A stretch of 64,000 bases of DNA. Origin: Piper betle (Eukaryota > Streptophyta > Magnoliopsida > Piperales > Piperaceae). The number at the start of each line of letters is the position of its first letter. The stretch's first letter is position 1. The notes under the pieces are model-generated. The model saw only the letters and a list, made by a program, of their open reading frames with translations, was not told the origin of the DNA and searched no databases. The stretch is taken from NCBI GenBank assembly GCA_033002965.1, contig JAURVB010013889.1:124001-188000 (forward strand). Reading direction: 5' to 3'. Below, in pieces: positions 1-12,474 of this stretch. A program made the translations under genes and the position numbers.

Positions 1-2025
1 CTATGGCAAAATGATTTCTCAAGACAGTGAGCCATCAGAGACCATGAAGGGTAGAAGAACGATACAAATGACTAGCAGAACTCTCACTAGGAATTTGTTC
101 ATTGCATTTGATAACCTATTGTTGTAGAATAGATGAACTGACATCTATCTGACCTGAAATCTGATCTATATCTTCACTATGTCATGGAAGAACAGTGCCA
201 AAACTTTTGATGGATTCATTGCACAGCTATTGTTGATGAGGCTGGTCACCGGAAGCACCAGCTAAGGTCACAACGTGAAACAAGTGAAGCAACCAATTGA
301 TGCCGATGGTGACTAATGGTGATTTATTTTTTTGTTGGAAGACTTAAGAGTAATGTAGAGAGATAAGGACAAGGGATGATTTGTGTAATTTAGTTTTCTT
401 GAATGGAAATTGATCCCTTTTAAGGAAGTAAAGTTTCTTGACTTTAATCACAAAATCTTTCCATCGGAAATTATACCATTTGATTTTCCATCTTGGGTCA
501 TAAAGTTTCCTGAAAACTTCACAAGATGAAACTGGAATGGCAAGAGACTTGTCCTCTTGCCTTGGATGCCATGATCACGAATGCATGTTCAAGCTTCATT
601 TTGCAGCAAAGACTTGTCAAACAAATTTATGCATGTCAAAGTCAGGTTAAACAACACGACTGCTGCATGTTCTAGTACTTTACCGAAAGCCTTAAAAGCA
701 GCTGAGTTTCTACCATGTGAATGCATGAGCTAGTAGCTCATTGAGCTGTGTATTTAACAAATCAGGGAAGTATTAGGAAACTGTGGCATTCTCTCTGCAA
801 CGTCCAACTGTTATAGCTGGGCTGTCCAAGAAATCAACATAGAAAAAATACATCCTCCCAGCAAACTTCTTCTTTGTGTCCCATACCTTGCAACATCACA
901 TGTAACACACGCATGCAGTCCAAGAATAGCAAGCCTTTACAGCTGGATAACAAAGACAAGCTATTTAAACGGGAACAGCAGACAAGAAAATTCAGGCATA
1001 TTCATGCAATACATGGATGAATGAATAAATCTAACGGTAAGAAGTCTTTACAACCGAACATATACACATATATATGAACCAAAATTTCATCAGATAAATT
1101 GATTATAATTTACAAGTGTCGATGAACAGAACTTCTAACTGGGCAGACTACCGTGTGTCTCTCACCTAAGCCCCATTAGTCCCATATTGAGCTCGGTTAC
1201 TCTTCAAATTTAATGGTAGATTCTAGATTACCCCTTACAATGGGCGATGAAAGAGTGAGAAGCAAAGAAGACCCATTCAAAGGTTGCAGGTTGAGCTCAA
1301 CCTTTGACCATTATAAATCAATCTATTGCTGGATTTCGTCTCCTTCTTTCTAAAGACGCAGCTGATGTGACATTTAGTCAAAAGTCAAACTTTTATCAAG
1401 TGGGCATCTTCCCACCTACCCACATCACTTCATTGCTCATCAAACCATATAAAACCACATATTTTAGAGAATTAGCTCCTTTAGTTTATACACTTGTCGA
1501 AGATGAATAATTTTCTTTTTATCTGATTTAGTCAACATTTATTTGGTTTAAGGAATTAGAAAGCTCATCCAAGTGATCTTCCATCTTTAATAAAGATATA
1601 TTTTTATTTTGAAAATTTGAAATGGCAAGATAAAAGATGAGGGGGAGAGCTTAATCGTTCAAACAAGAAATAAAATCTACTTAAGACACATTTACAGCTT
1701 TTTTTTCAATTTCCGACTATTAATTCACTTTCGATGTATTAAACATTTCTTTGTGCTGAAAAATCAAATTCTTTGTTCCAAACATTTTGAAAATTATTAT
1801 TCAGCCAAGGTTGAATAGCCAAGGAGGACCATCTAACATCTCAAGCACTCCACGTCACTATCAATGCTGATGTCATCCGATTAGTCATGAGAAACCATTA
1901 ATCCCCGTAAAACATACTGCCAACCCAAATCCGATGTGGCATCCTGGGTAGCAACCTGGCCCCACTGAGGCACCGACGGTGAAAGATCCTTCTATTTGGC
2001 ACCCTTGTCCAAGGCCCATGGACAT
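1..2025. other. Intergenic DNA upstream of the VQ gene
   Basis: I see no supported gene. There are short AT-rich runs and scattered stops in all frames. A 68-codon open stretch near 1304-1510 lacks any recognisable domain and is treated as chance. The last few hundred bases are probably promoter of the gene beginning at 2079. Confidence 0.5.
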
Positions 2026-2032
2026 TATATAA
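2026..2032 (+). promoter_or_regulatory. TATA box of the VQ gene
   Basis: TATATAA lies 47 bases before the ATG at 2079. Transcription starting about 30 bases downstream would make 2079 the first ATG of the mRNA, which supports that start over later ATGs. Confidence 0.6.
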
Positions 2033-2078
2033 GGGCCACCGGCATTGTCATGGCTCCTCCTCAACAACCACCGTCACC

Positions 2079-2812
2079 ATGGCCGTGAGCGACACCAGCT
2101 CCGACCCATGGGCCCAACTCTACCACCACTCCCCCTCCCCGGCCAGCCGGCCATGCTTCCGATGCTCGGCCACCGTGGAACTCCGGCTGTGGAGTCAGTT
2201 GTTGTCACCACCACCACTGCCACTTCCACTGCTGGCAGCTACATGGCTACAACTCCAGGCTCCTCCTCCGGCCACCGGCCTGCCGTCATCGATGGCCGGG
2301 TCGGGAAGTCGGCGAAGAAGCGTACGCGGGCTTCGAGGAAGGCCCCAACCACCCTTCTCAACACTGACACCACCAATTTCCGGGCAATGGTGCAACAGTT
2401 CACTGGCATCCCCACGTCCACATCATCGCCGGCGTTCACCACCGGCTCTCCAGGAAGGCACACCGGGAGCATCGGGTTGACGGTGCAGCACGGCGGGCAG
2501 CAGCTGCCTGGTGAATACTACCAACAACTAGCCCACCAGCATCAACATCAACTTCAAAGGGGTGCAATCGCAGCTGATCAGATGGTAGGGTATCCTGTTG
2601 GCAACACTGGCCATGACCCATTCCTAAATCTGCTTTTTAATCACCAACAAAGGAATAACTTGGATGTTCCAAGTGATCAATTCATGGCTTGTTTTTCTTC
2701 TCACAATGTTCCAAGGGTGCAGGTGCAAGGTAGAAACATTACTAATAGTCCACATGGTTATGTTTATGATCAAGGTCATCATGATGATCAGGAGAGAAGG
2801 TACATGAGATAA
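2079..2812 (+). CDS. VQ-motif protein, JAV1/VQ22-like (one-base frame break near the N-terminus)
   Basis: VQ proteins are nuclear partners of WRKY factors; the JAV1/VQ22 type represses jasmonate defence. The VQ core FRAMVQQFTG is encoded at 2378-2407, preceded by a basic SAKKRTRASRKAPTTLLNTD segment that matches JAV1 closely. The C-terminal part is Gln/His-rich and ends at TGA 2810-2812. The gene is intronless. The N-terminus that resembles JAV1 (MAVSDTSSDPWAQLYHH from 2079) is in a different frame from the VQ core; 734 bases remain, one short of a multiple of three. The break must lie between about 2130 and 2200, most simply in the C runs at 2131-2140. If no break exists, translation could start at ATG 2108 in the core frame (234 aa). 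GC content falls strongly from 5' to 3'. The family call is firm; the subgroup is by memory. Confidence 0.85.
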
Positions 2813-4302
2813 TTCATGAAGACTATATACTTATTTTGGTAGAGCGAATGCAATTTGGATTGGAAGAATTCTGTCTACACTTGTGTAAATACAAGCAATT
2901 GTTTTTTTCCCGTCTTTGCTTTATCATTTCATCATAGTAGGAACATATCTTCAAATTTTTGGTAATCTGTTCAATCCATACTGCATGCTACTATTTGTTC
3001 ACTCCACGATTTTGTTTTCTGGGAGAAGAGTGTTCTTTGGAAGTTGTTGAGTGAAAGGTGAGGGACATGAATGTTAGGCCTGGGATGGAACCCCCCGCCT
3101 AAAAGGAACAAAATGGCGGTCAAGTTCCACCGTGGGTCATGTGTTAGCTAGGTTACAATAACAGTATGTGAAGGTAGATTGACTTCCACAACCACGGTGT
3201 CTTTTTCATATATTGCTTTCCCACAATAGTGTTGTATTGTTTGATTTGTATTATTGATGAACAGAGCCGTCGATTTAATAGTTCTGACATCATGTTATAT
3301 ACAAATACATAAAAAAATCTTGTGGTAAACATGGTCTGTAATTTCAATATGGAGAGGTTCTTCAAACAAGAGAACACACATGAGGTTAATTAGTACCTCT
3401 AGTTATATTAATCTGGAGCTTATATTAATATACATGGCAATCTTATATATGTAGATATGAAAAACTATTAACAGCTTAATTTTGAAGAATTTAAAGAGAC
3501 CCAAATCAGCAAGCAAGCCTTTTTCCAAGATTAGGGCGGCGCCGAAGTACAGGTGTAATCCAAATGCACAAAGATGGTGATAATGAAAAGGCGGCTATCT
3601 TATTGCCCATAGATATTATGAGCTAAAAGGACCAAAACTGGGTGTTAATTATATTTACTTTCTCATTTCACATGTTTAAAAGTTGTTTTATATTAATTTG
3701 AGTCTCTGCTTGGACACCATGGCCACTTTGCTAGCTCCCTCAAATGTCGGCTACATGATGTTTCCTTCCATTGTCTTCCTTCCAAAGATGCCATGATGAT
3801 CACATAGAAGAAAGATTTCTGATTAGGTAGGACTTTTTTCAAACTTGATTAACAATAAGATCATTAAGTAATAGATATTAGACCAATTCAAAATCACAAA
3901 TGGGCCACCACAAAATATTCAAGATTTTTCTTGGTTTATCAGCTAAGCTGCTGCATTATCTGGAGCATGTATTATATATATACTGTCCTCTGCGTTATAT
4001 ATATACAGTCCCCTGTAAATATTACATGAATACATCACTCTTGTACTTTTTCAATTAAGGTTTAGAATGTTAATTTGTTGCATAGGAAGAGAAGCCCAGA
4101 GTAAGATTGGTAGGTCTTAGAAAACCTACCAGCTTTCCAATGGCATTGGTTGATTTGCAAGACATGCTATTTTATTTCTTGTGCTTCAAGTGCATTTCAT
4201 ATTGAATTCTTTTTGAACAACATAAGAATTATATTATACACATATTGCCTATTGGCCGTCTCCTTCTTGTGGCTTCTATCCCTCCCCTTACCAGCTTTCA
4301 CC
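2813..4302. other. 3' flank of VQ gene and 5' flank of pectinesterase
   Basis: AT-rich intergenic DNA. I see no domain-bearing reading frame on either strand. A reading frame open from 4150 runs into the pectinesterase start and is taken as its leader. Confidence 0.45.
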
Positions 4303-5842
4303 ATGATCACCTTTAGAGGGATTTCTACCTATGTCATAGCAGCCATTTTTGCAGCTTTCTTGTCAACCCAAGTCCTCAAGCTTCAAAACATTAATGCCTC
4401 GTCCAATATCATTTATCTTCTTGCTCGGAAGCTTGGTCTCGGTAGCTCCGACATTGCCAAGTCTAACCATCACCACCACCATGATCCTAGCGATGACAAG
4501 AAGCGAGTGTTCAACATTTGTGACTTCTTCCCACCAAACATCCCTCCACCAGACACCAACACTACTTCTTACCTTTGTGTTGATCGAAACGGGTGTTGCA
4601 ATTTCACCACAGTTCAATCGGCCGTGGATGCGATTGCAATGTTCAACCCAAAGAGAACAATTATCTGGATCAACACCGGCATTTACTAGTAAGTTGCTAA
4701 AGCTACAAGCTAGAATAAACCATTTATTTATATCTAATAATGTAGCTAATTCTTGCATGAGCTACAGTGAGAAGGTGTCGATCCCACGTACCAAACCAAA
4801 CATCACATTCCAAGGTCAAGGATTGGATTCTACAGCCATTGTATGGAATGACACGGCCAACTCCTCTGGTGGAACATTTTTCAGTGCATCTGTCTCCATT
4901 TTTTCCACCAATTTTATTGCAAAGAATATAAGCTTCATGGTGTGTATTATCTGCATAAATTAAAGCATCGTAAGATCATTCTCATAAAAGGGAGCTGAAC
5001 TTATATGGTGAGCATGAAATATATGTAGAATGCAGCTCCTAGACCCAAGCCAGGTGATATGGGGGCACAAGCAGTGGCCATTAGAGTAGGTGGCGACCAA
5101 TCTGCATTTTGGGGCTGTGGCTTCTTTGGTGCCCAGGACACACTTCATGACGATAAAGGGAAACATTACTTCAAAGAATGTTTCATCCAAGGATCAATTG
5201 ATTTCATCTTCGGTAATGGCAGATCATTGTACGAGGTACGAGCTAATATTGTCACTACTGTGTAGCATCTAGTATTTATATGTACACGGCAATCTTATCA
5301 ACAAATGTATACCCCTTGAGATGCTTGTACTGTTGCTTAGAATTGTCAAATGACCTCAATTGCAAACCCCTTGCCCGCCGGAGTTCGGAGCATAAACGGG
5401 GCGGTCACTGCCCATGGACGAACATCTGCAGATGACAACACCGGATTCGTCTTCGTCAATTGCACCATAGGTGGAACCGGCCGAATCTGGCTAGGTCGGG
5501 CATGGCGACCGTTCTCTAGGGTGGTCTTCGCTTCCACGGTCATGTCCGATATCATATCCCCGACGGGTGGAACGATTTTAATGATCCAACCCGAGACCAG
5601 TTAAGTTAATTGGTATATATTCATTTGTAATTTATAAGTTCATAGTGAGACTTGTCAACTAAAATCTGACCCTATACAGGACTGTGTTTTATGGAGAGTA
5701 TAAGTGTAGTGGGGCAGGAGCAAATTCCACAACGAGAGTACCCTTTGCTCTGCAACTGAATGACACACAAGCTGCTCCCTTCATCACTGGTTCCTACATT
5801 GAGGCGGACCAGTGGCTGCAACCTTATCTTTCCTCCAACTGA
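4303..5842 (+). CDS. Pectinesterase, five exons, pro-region-less type (one-base frame break in exon 4)
   Basis: Pectinesterase removes methyl groups from cell-wall homogalacturonan. Exons: 4303-4688, 4768-4939, 5029-5235, 5341-5599, 5680-5842, all GT-AG and phase-consistent, giving about 395 aa. An N-terminal hydrophobic segment (about residues 8-22) is a signal peptide or anchor, followed by a His-rich linker; no PMEI pro-region is present. All catalytic motifs are seen: QAVAIR (~200-205), QDTL (~222-225), DFIFGN (~244-249) and LGRAW (~306-310), so the two Gln, two Asp and the Arg are kept. The PME15/PME68-like subgroup is my best guess. In exon 4 the family motif [10 protein letters not shown] is reached only if one base is added in the GGG at 5565-5567; summed exons are one base short of a full frame. 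No other lesion is visible. Confidence 0.88.
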
Positions 5843-6150
5843 TTGGTTCATTTTCCGCATGATTTATGAATATTATATATCATAACTAAGTATTCTGTCC
5901 AAATTGTTTTGTATTACTAATTCCTTTCCGGTCTATATAAAAAACATTATATTTGTTAAATTAAAATATGAATAAGATTAATTGTTGATTTGACCGATTT
6001 CAACCCGTTTTTGTGAATGTACCAATAAACTTGTGTTACCTCTCCTTCAAGTCGGTCATTAAATTCGCCCTCTCTTGCCGCCACCCCAATGTCATACTGG
6101 CCAAGCCACCCAATGACAACATGGCGTCGATGGCATAGTGACACTATTAT
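5843..6150. other. Pectinesterase 3' flank
   Basis: AT-rich flank leading into a tandem duplication. I see nothing else here. Confidence 0.4.
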
Positions 6151-6748
6151 AAGTCCGTTGGTGAGTGCTTGGTTTCAATTTCCCATCTTCAACCAGGCCG
6201 ACGGAGCTTTGCCGGCAACAAAAATTGCCGGCGATGTTATTGAACAAATTCATAGGGAGGGTAGCTAGAAACAAGGCAATAGAAGGGATGAGGAAGTTTT
6301 TTTCACGTGGTTCTCGTACGAGGGGTAGATTTGAACTCTAAGGTTGGTGGTACGAGGCAGACGGCGGCTATGAGATTGGATAGGATAGAAGGAGAGGGTT
6401 GAGGGGGAGGGTCCAAGGCATAATATTAAGTATTCATTGAAAATGATTTTTGAATGAGCAATTCAATAACATATTTAGGATATAATGGATATTCGTTGAT
6501 ACAAAACCTTTTTGTGATCCTTAAATTAAATTTAGGCTGTTGGAATAAATTTCATTATGGATTACAAAATTTTGACGATCTTCTCTGTCTAATAATAAAT
6601 AAGGAGATCGTTTCTCTATCTAATAAATGAGGAGACTCATTGAATGAAAATAGATATAGTAGAATCATATTGAATATTTGACAATATATTGCGTACCATG
6701 GTAAAAAAATTGAGAGGCATCTATCATTTTTATTTCCTTCATTTTTTT
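6151..6748. repeat. Tandem duplication, copy 1
   Basis: About 600 bases beginning AAGTCCGTTGGTGAGTGCTT and ending near a T-run after TTTCCTTCA. It is repeated in the same orientation at 6781-7372. It contains the inner near-palindrome GCCGGCAACAAAAATTGCCGGC. No coding sense was found. Confidence 0.85.
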
Positions 6749-6780
6749 GGAGGTGAGACTTGATTTTGACATACAACAAT

Positions 6781-7372
6781 AAGTCCGTTAGTGAGTGCTT
6801 GGTTTCGATTTCCCATCTTTGACCAGGCCGACGGAGCTTTGCCGGCAACAATAATTGCCAGCGATGTTATTGAACAAATTTATAGGGAGGGTAGCTAGAA
6901 ATAAGGTAATAGAAGGGATGATGAAGTTTTTTCGCGTGGTTCTCGGAGAAGCGTGAGAGGGGAAGGTATGAGGGGCATATTTGAACTCTAAGGTTGATGG
7001 TATATGGCGACTATGAGATTGGGTAGAATAGAATGAGAGGGTCGAGGGGAGGGTCCAAGGCATAATATTGAGTATTTGTTGAAAATGATTTTTGAATGAG
7101 CAATTCAATAACATATTTAGGATTCAATGGATATTCATTGATACGAAATCTTCTTGTGATCCTTAAATTTGGGCTGTTGCAATAAATTCCACCATGGATC
7201 ACAAAAATCTTTCTAATAATAAATATGGAGACTGTTTCTCTATCTAATAAATGAGGAGACCCATTGAATGAAAATAGGTTTAGCGGAATCATATTGAATA
7301 TTTGACTATATATTGCGTACTATGGTAAAAAAAATCGAGAGGCATCCATCATTTTTATTTCCTTCATTTTTT
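6781..7372. repeat. Tandem duplication, copy 2
   Basis: Direct copy of 6151-6748, with many substitutions and small indels, separated from it by about 32 bases. The copies keep the same order of landmarks: the GCCGGC stem, the GGGAGGGTAGCTAGAAA segment and the ATTGAATATTTGAC segment. The divergence shows that the duplication is not recent. Confidence 0.85.
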
Positions 7373-8250
7373 ACCTCCCAAGGTCAGAAATTAAGGGTGA
7401 GAAAAATATACTAAAATTTTCATCCCCTTTATGTACATAAAAATAGGGGTAAACATGCTTTTCTTTGCCATTAACTATAGATATGAGGCCCATTCCACCC
7501 GGGTTTCATTTTTGGGTTATATTTCTAGACGAGTGGACATTATTTTCGGGTTATATTTCCATCTACACCTCACAATTCATAAACGGACTCAACAAAATAA
7601 TACATAAAGTAATCTACACAAATGTGTAAATGAAAAATAATATATGACAAATAAATGATTATAACTTTATAATAAAATAAGCTGCACTCATCTAATTAAT
7701 TATTTGGATTTAAAATTTTAAACCGAGCCCCTTGCAAGGCGTATGCACTTCGAAAATGTGAAAAAAACGGAGTGCGTAAATGTCTCCAAATAAAATGGAA
7801 GTTAAAATCCGAAGGTGGTGTTGACAAACAGAGGAGCATATCTGGGTGTGTCGGCCCAACTTTGGTGCACGTACGCCAACTCCAAACAGACCTGGTTCTG
7901 AATGACTTGGGCTTGACAAATGAGTGTGGACTCGGGACTTGATGGGCTTCCAAATGGATAAGCTTGTGGGCCGGATAGCTGGATCTCGACACGGTAACGG
8001 GAGGCAACTCGGACGCGGTCAGCACTAATTAGGTGTCAGGCCCATTTCATTTACTTCCCCTCTTCTTCTTTCTCGCAACTCTGCCTGAACTTGGGTTTCT
8101 TCTCCGGCGATGACAGGGAGCCCCGGCACTGGTGCGGCAGACAGCAAGGCGAGGAGCACGGTGGATGACCTCCGGTGGTACAAGGCGGTGAGCGGTTGCT
8201 GGAAACGAGGAGAAACTAATCGACGTGGTTTTCTTCTCCTCTTCTTCATT
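7373..8250. other. Intergenic DNA before the kelch F-box pseudogene
   Basis: AT-rich at first, then more mixed from about 7850. Minus-strand open stretches here have no domain and are treated as chance. A possible upstream part of the F-box gene with an ATG at 8109 is not supported by any motif. Confidence 0.4.
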
Positions 8251-8309
8251 TTCTTTCTTTCTTTTGGTTTCTACTGATTTGAAACCAACCGAAACGGATC
8301 ACGTCGAAG

Positions 8310-9218
8310 CAGGCAGCAAGATCTCATCCCAAGGCTCCCTGACGACGTAGCCGCCAACTGCCTTCAAAGGGTGGACTACGAGAGCCTCTTCCTCCTCGCC
8401 TCCGTCTGCCGCCACCGTCTCGCCAACCTCGCCCTGCCGCCCCTCGCCTTCTACGTCAGCGATTGGCCAGACATCTGCAACACGGGGTCCGGCCTATGGC
8501 GCCGCCTCCCTCCCATCCCCACCGACACCCGGTGGCCGGTCCTCTACCGCATAGCCGGAGCATTGTCACCGTAGGCTGCTGTAATTATAATTAAGGCTGC
8601 ATTGTGGCCGGTTCCCTTGGTCCACGAATACGACCTGCTCACCAACACGTGGCGCTCCGGCTCCGCCTGCCACCGCCTTCAACAGTCGGTGTCCACCTGC
8701 GCGTCTGACGGGGTCGGACGAGTCTTCGTCGCCGGCGGCATCGCCGGCTCAAGGACCGTCGGCTACGCCATGCTGTACGACATGGACGACGACAGGTGGG
8801 AGCTGCTTCCCGACATGGCCCAAGCTCGCGGGTGCTGCCATGGGCTCTTCCACGTGTCAGACCATGACTGGAGCGTGGAGGAGGACTTCTTTCCCCGGGG
8901 CGAGCCTAGTCCGGGGTCTGCACTGGATGCATCCAATGGGAATTTGTACCATGTTCAAGTGGATAAGTTGGAGTAGTTGGTTAAAGAAGGCAAGAATGGG
9001 GACGCTTGGCCTGCAATTTACCACCGGAGTTTGAAAGTTGTTCCTGTCTGTTGCAATGGAAAGGAGGCTGTGTGCTTGGCAATCGATATAGGGACGAGAA
9101 CAATGTTATATACGTGGTCGCACTAGAACCAGATGGCCAGAGCCTCCATTGGAAGGCAGAGAAATTGCCTAGTGACTACAGACGTAGAATACCATCAACA
9201 TGTTGTTTACAACTCTAA
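8310..9218 (+). pseudogene. F-box/kelch-repeat protein, broken (KMD/SKIP-like)
   Basis: F-box/kelch proteins are SCF ubiquitin-ligase adaptors. The F-box reads DLIPRLPDDVAANCLQRV starting near 8320, then FLLASVCRHRL. Kelch-type segments follow: YDLLTNTWRSG near 8630, VFVAGGIAGSRTVGYAMLYD with DDDRWELLPDMAQARGCCHG at 8720-8850, and a C-terminal block (9006-9218) with VIYVVALEPDGQSLHW. These pieces lie in different frames or are separated by stops: a stop after the first kelch segment near 8572, another at about 8974, and frame changes between blocks. No in-frame ATG precedes the F-box closely. GC content is high. Some breaks could be assembly errors, but there are more here than in neighbouring genes, so pseudogene is the safer call. 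Confidence 0.7.
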
Positions 9219-9554
9219 TCATGAACAACTGATCATCACAATGGGTAAGACCATGAGAGCCCTAGAGTTCTCCCCTTTTTTTAAAAAAAAGATCATTTAT
9301 TTTTATTTTTATTCTATTTTTATTATTATTTAACAACTAAAGTTGCACTTTAAGTTATCCAAAGGTTATTTTTGATATTGTAATGAATTCTTTTACTTTT
9401 GTGTAACTTATTAAATGTGTTTTTTCTTTCTTTGCTAATTTCGATATTTCTCGTATATTTTTTTCTCCATATTCCACATTAATTTATATTTAGTGCCCCC
9501 ATAAAATATCCTAACTTACACAATAATATCTACTTGTGTAACTTTTTGTTTTTT

Positions 9555-9790
9555 ATAAGGTAACTGGTTAGGGGACTGACTCACAGCTAGTGAAGGACAC
9601 CAGAGTTTAGTGAAGAACACGAGAGTTAGTGGGTAAGTACTCCCAAACCACAAGGGAGCAAAGAGGGTTGAGAGCCTTGCACGAGGCCAGGGATCAAACC
9701 CACAACCTCCTAATCAAAGGAGGGTATCAAACCCACAGGCCAATGCTGAGGTGATCTAATTGTGTGCTTGAGCTTCAACTTTCCCAGGTC
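9555..9790 (-). repeat. Possible tRNA-derived SINE
   Basis: Read on the minus strand this block contains GGTTGTGGGTTTGATCCC, which resembles a Pol III B box, with a weaker A-box-like TTGGCCTGTGGG upstream. The segment is compositionally distinct from its AT-rich surroundings. I cannot see clear target duplications or a 3' tail, so this is tentative. Confidence 0.3.
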
Positions 9791-10113
9791 TTGCTGACTA
9801 ATAAAAAAAATGGTGATAAATTTTATTCTTCATGGAGTGACAGTGTCATGACAACCATATGTACGCGCCTCGCTTTCCAGCCTTTTGTTTCATGTCTCTA
9901 ATTGCATCCCTTAGCTGTAAAGAGAATCATTCTTATCCCTTTCCAAGATCAACTATATTTCTTCACACCATAAAATTAAATTAGGCCAAATTTTAACCAA
10001 TCCAGAGATGATATCTAATTAATTTAGAAAGATTGAAGATCTCGTAAATTAAGCTTATTTAAGATTCTAAATAAAATACATAAAAATTGTAATAAACTAC
10101 ATGTAACCATGCT
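9791..10113. other. 3' flank of the RING-H2 gene
   Basis: AT-rich, no gene seen. Confidence 0.4.
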
Positions 10114-10623
10114 CTAAACAGTGACAGTCTCCATAGAAATCCTTAATCTACATGTTGGGCAGGAGGGGTGGGAGAGTAGCCATTTATCTATGCAAGCTAC
10201 ATGGAACCTGTGGTTGCACTTGGGGATGACCTGGACCTTCTCGCCGTCGGCAAACTCCGCGAGGCAGATCATGCAGCCGGAGGTCGACCCCGGCGAGCCG
10301 GAGTTGGCATAGGTGGCTGTGGGAAGGGCCTTCACGTCCTCCTTCTTGAGCCCGCCGTTGTTCCGGCGAGATTGCACCCACTCCACCGGATCTGTCACCA
10401 CACGCTGGGTGCACCGGACCACACAGTGTAACATGGAGTTGAGGCCCAGGACACAAACCAGGGCACATAGCATGGCTGCCAAGATGACGACGACGTCGAA
10501 ATCTAGCTGCGAGTCCTCGGCATGGCCGGCCAGGGCTCCATGGCTGGCCGTCGGGGCCATGGCCGGAGATAGAGGCATCAACAATAGTAGCTTCCGGTTG
10601 TGGATCTTGCAGTGGTCCTCCAT
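10114..10623 (-). CDS. ATL-type RING-H2 E3 ubiquitin ligase
   Basis: A 169-aa single-exon protein of the ATL family, which are membrane E3 ligases often involved in defence or development. A hydrophobic transmembrane segment lies at about 43-62. The ATL 'GLD' motif is seen as GLKKEDVKALPTATY (~91-105). The RING-H2 finger is complete: C117, C120, C136, H138, H141, C144, C155, C158, with spacing C-x2-C-x15-C-x1-H-x2-H-x2-C-x10-C-x2-C. The ATL signature Trp in DKWLL is present. The ATL72/73/75-like subgroup is suggested by length and the LPTATY ending but is not certain. The frame is intact. Confidence 0.92.
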   Translation of the reverse strand: MEDHCKIHNRKLLLLMPLSPAMAPTASHGALAGHAEDSQLDFDVVVILAAMLCALVCVLGLNSMLHCVVRCTQRVVTDPVEWVQSRRNNGGLKKEDVKALPTATYANSGSPGSTSGCMICLAEFADGEKVQVIPKCNHRFHVACIDKWLLSHPSCPTCRLRISMETVTV

Positions 10624-10799
10624 AGAAAGTTGTACGATATCAAGTGAGTCGTGTATAGAGAAGTGAAATTAGGAAAGGGGAACGATGTATATGTTAAAAG
10701 AGATCTAAAAAGTGAGGCATAAGTAGGGCCACAATACACATGCATGGCTGGTGTAGTATGTAACATTTTATGAGGCTTTGAGAGTAGAAGGAATGGAGA

Positions 10800-12439
10800 G
10801 GGGCCATATAGGAACGGAAGAGTTGAGCATATATGAGAATATGCCTACAAGATAACCCACGACTTCTACCTTTTGCTTATGCGTTTGTGAAAAGGAAAGA
10901 GAGGCATCTTATCAATTAGCTTGGAGGTGGGACTGTTGTTTATATTTGGTTCAATCTTCAATGGCCTCATTCTTCCATTTTATGTCTGTATATAGTTTTA
11001 GACTCTCTGTGTTAAATGTCTCATCTCTTTTGAGATATTCTGCTCACTGGGTTGATCAGTGGTTGTTACCTCGAAATGAGCTTTCTAATGTTATTGGTTT
11101 GAACAAAGTTAGCAGTGCGTCATGGGTAGCATGCAAAATATTATTTTGGTCAAGTACTGCTTTGAATAGATCATATATATATTGTACTTTGGTGGGTATG
11201 GAAAAATTCTTGGTGATTCACTAGTGTAGTAAGAGAGATACAGATTAGGATGGACACCAAATGTTGTACGTAGCAGTATTGGAGCTCACCAACTTTTGGA
11301 AACTTAATGTTTAATATAATTATAAAACATGATTATCAATGTTATCTAAAGCAGTGCTGGTCAATTAACCAGGAAAAGCATGGGAAAAGCAAAGCATGAG
11401 CGGGAAATGTAAAGTGAAATGTTGATAATAATGAAAACGATGATCTGCCTTTTAGATGGGGGAGGGTCCTAAGTTTCAGATGTTTTATCCATCAGCAGTT
11501 TAGAATTAGCAGCTCGAAGAAGAATTGAAGATGCTATTATGTTTTGAAAAAATGTTCTTTTTAAGATTAATAATTGCCGCCTTTGCAATTGATAAACCAT
11601 TTAAGTGAGAGATGAGAAGACCAGCCCATCCAGTACTGCCTTTCTTATCTCCCCACTAAAACTGGTCTACCATATTATAATTGCCTGCATGGATGGCCAT
11701 GTATCCTTGGAAGAACTTTGATCTGCCAAAGCAAAGTCACAGATTAGGCGATTCGATCTGCTCATTGGTGGGTCTAAGTATATGTAATAAACGAAAGATC
11801 ATGAGCCCTGTAGGAAGGTATTGATCCATTCCATCATTCTGGCATATTGGGTCTCTTTTCATCATATGTTCCCGATCACCACTACCTGGTCAATTGTGGA
11901 GGTTGCAATTGACTCGTCTAGGCGCACTATATATCGACACCTAATTGTTCTCCCCACTAAACACGTCTGCCTACAATATTGTTCACGCCCCAGATCTGAA
12001 TTGATCCCATTACAGATTTTAATATTACTAGACAAGATGCGGTGTCGTCTCAATTTATATTAGACATAGACTATTATAAGATAAATTATACATTAAATAT
12101 GTATTTTAATTAATTTTGACTTTAAAAATAAGTATTAAGTGAATGAAAAATATATAATAATAATTTATTTATTTGTTATGTTTTGATTGGCCAAATCTCA
12201 TACTTTTAATTAAAAGGTCAGCATTAAGTTTTCATTTTATTAATAAGATTGAGTAGGTATTAGTGTTACACCCAGGAAAAATGTGTTAGTCATATGTAAT
12301 TAAATTCGGGAGTACTTATATTATGACCAGAGTAGCCCATGTTCCATATAACAATTGGTTATACGCAGCGTATGCCAGTATTGGTTTTCAGATATATTGG
12401 ACTCTTGAAAATCCACTACAAATTAGGCATGAAGCAAAT

Positions 12440-12474
<35 letters not shown>

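Noticed and set aside
1304..1510. 68-codon open frame
   Set aside because: No ATG at the stated beginning in good context, no domain, in AT-rich spacer; likely chance.
2045..2107. Upstream extension of the VQ frame from a TTG at 2045
   Set aside because: TTG is not a usual plant start, it lies too close to the TATA box at 2026-2032 to be in the mRNA, and the ATG at 2079 in another frame matches the JAV1 N-terminus.
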